This document shows positions 62,651 to 64,000 of a stretch of 64,000 nt of DNA, one piece after another (positions within the stretch are counted from its first letter, which is position 1; every line of letters begins with the position of its first letter). A program made the translations under genes and the position numbers. Source of the DNA: Brachypodius melanocephalos (lineage: Eukaryota > Chordata > Aves > Passeriformes > Pycnonotidae); assembly GCA_013398615.1 (NCBI GenBank), contig VZSR01003803.1, positions 65,130,413 through 65,194,412 on the forward strand. Reading direction: 5' to 3'. Below the pieces are notes generated by a model. The model did not search any database and had not been told where the DNA came from. It saw nothing but the letters and a program-made list of their open reading frames with translations.

Positions 62651-63125
62651 ATCCCACCTGGAGCTCTGCATCCAGGTCTGGGCTCCTCAGCACAGCAGAA
62701 CAGGGGAAGTCTAGAGGAGGACCACAGACATGATGAGAGGGCTGGAGCACTTCTCCTATGAGGACTAGACTAAGAGAGCTGGAGTTCAGTCTCAAGAAGA
62801 TTCCAGGGAGACGTTAGAGCAAGAAAGAATACAGACATTCTTTGTAGCGCCTGTTGTGATAGTAGAAAGAGTAATGGTTTAAAACTGAAAGAGGGTAGAT
62901 TTAGACTAGATATAAAGAAGAAATTACTTACTGTGAGTGAGGGTGGAGAGGCACTGGAACAAGGTGCCCAGAGAGGTTGTAGGTGCCCCAACCCTGGAAT
63001 GTCCAAGGGCAGGTTGGAGGGGGCTCTGAACCACTTGGTCTAGGGGGAGGTGCTCCTGCCCATGGCAAGGAGTTGGAAGTCAATGATCTTAAAGGTCCCT
63101 TCCAATTCAAATCATTCTATGATTA
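62651..63125 (+). mobile_element. CR1 LINE, 5'-truncated 3' end, sense (best preserved in the window)
   Basis: About 475 bp covering the end of ORF2 and the 3' untranslated region. Ordered blocks match the avian CR1 consensus: 'atcccacctggagctctgc', 'gaggaggaccacagacatgatgagagggctggagcac', 'tctcctatgaggactag', 'gttt.aaaactgaaagagggtagatttagactagata', 'aagaagaaatta', 'gaggcactggaacaaggtgcccagagag', 'ctgcccatggcaagga', 'gatcttaaaggtcccttccaa', and the tail ATTCTATGATT ending at 63125. The ORF2 part is broken by stops and frameshifts (a four-base run of changes near 62765-62790), so it is inactive. The intact tail and good similarity suggest it is the youngest CR1 here. Confidence 0.95.
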
Positions 63126-64000
63126 TACACATTACCAGTTTATGTTCATATATGTATTATTTATTACATACATATACTTAAAATGGTAAGATCAATATGA
63201 TTCTAACACCTTATGGCATTGAGACACTACATGTATTTCTATATTCATGACATAAACTGATTTTTCTGAATCAACGTAAAAACTGAAGAACTGTAAAAAA
63301 TACTATTTTCTTGTACAAAAGCCATTTCTGTTTTCTTCCTGAAACAGAATCCCGCCCATAATCAATATCACTATAAATTAAATCAAGAAGTTCATCAACT
63401 CATTCTTTCCAATTTCTTCTTCTAGGAAGTTAGGGGCTACTTTTTACTTTCTTTTAAATAAATTCTATTTCTATTCCATGTGGAGTGCTATTTCCCAATA
63501 CAACAAAGAAAACATTTCGTTTCTAAGAAGACAAATGCTTCAATTTTTCAGTAATATGTCTCCGTGGTTTTCCAGCTGAAATTATTCACTGAAGGTGTGC
63601 ATCATTTTTATTCCATGTTCAACCAAACTCTGACACAAATTTACTACTTCTTAATGGATTGTTTATGTTATTTGATAAAACAAGTTATACAAAAACACTC
63701 AATATAGGCCAGTAGAAGAATGAAAAAGAGAAACAAATGTTCAGATCTCATCCATGCCCTGTATCTAGAATGATGATCTCACACATGGGTCTCATCTGCC
63801 TCAGGCTGAGTTTAGGAAGAGAATAAATAAATTAACATCATCTTTGAAAGCTAAGGGGAGGCAACACTAAGACGTGAAATCCTGGAAAAGAGCAATTTCT
63901 GACTTTAATCTCTAATATACGGAAACAATTATTGATCATTTATATATTCATTATATGATAAAGGACTTTAATGATGTCTGCTCTAGAAGCTCTTTCAGGA
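63126..64000. other. anonymous AT-rich non-coding DNA
   Basis: AT-rich sequence from the CR1 tail to the window edge. No frame reaches 70 codons, and no gene, repeat family or RNA was recognised. Confidence 0.55.

Overview
This window looks like bird nuclear DNA, most likely from a songbird. The evidence is several 3'-anchored CR1 LINE fragments whose ends carry the ATTCTATG-type tail, much older CR1/L3 fossils, one solo LTR of class II endogenous retrovirus type, low overall repeat density, an AT-rich background and no SINE, LINE-1 or Alu-like sequence. One run of exactly 100 N (17885-17984) marks an assembly gap. The species call is inference. A non-avian reptile is possible but less likely, because the youngest CR1 copies match my memory of bird CR1 consensus closely.

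I find no protein-coding gene, tRNA or rRNA that I can support. The longest ATG-initiated frames (228, 171, 167, 167, 159 and 136 codons) lie in GC-rich patches, in a tandem repeat, in antisense CR1 or in anonymous sequence, and none shows a recognisable domain. The window is best read as intergenic DNA or the inside of a very large intron. Two plus-strand sites with a splice acceptor fused directly to a donor (7516/7517 and 47037/47038) would fit a long plus-strand intron, but that is a hypothesis.

Layout. 1-7.5 kb: anonymous AT-rich DNA. 7.5-13 kb: a fused acceptor/donor site, an ancient CR1/L3 fossil, a 79-nt pure pyrimidine tract containing a perfect mirror repeat, an AT-rich island, and two CR1 copies pointing away from each other. 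13-22 kb: anonymous DNA with the gap and a (GA)16 microsatellite. 22.4-23.2 kb: an ancient CR1 fossil beside a reverse-transcriptase fragment of a younger CR1 that lacks its 3' end. 28.8-29.1 kb: a 9 x 30-bp minisatellite that is open in all six frames. 32.0-32.4 kb: a 401-bp solo LTR with TG...CA ends and an exact 6-bp target duplication. 34.0-34.2 kb: another CR1 fossil. 40.6-42.6 kb: an 83-bp block present twice, 1,909 bp apart, with one mismatch. 44.5-45.2 kb: a GC-rich patch with a strong acceptor-like site and a long open frame. 53.4 kb: a 13-copy ATTCT pentanucleotide array. 62.65-63.13 kb: the best-preserved CR1 3' end.

There is no pathway or operon to describe. The interest lies in repeat history (insertion, truncation, micro-duplication), in sequences able to form non-B DNA, and in possible RNA-processing signals. 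All calls come from reading the sequence by eye. No alignment or database search was run.
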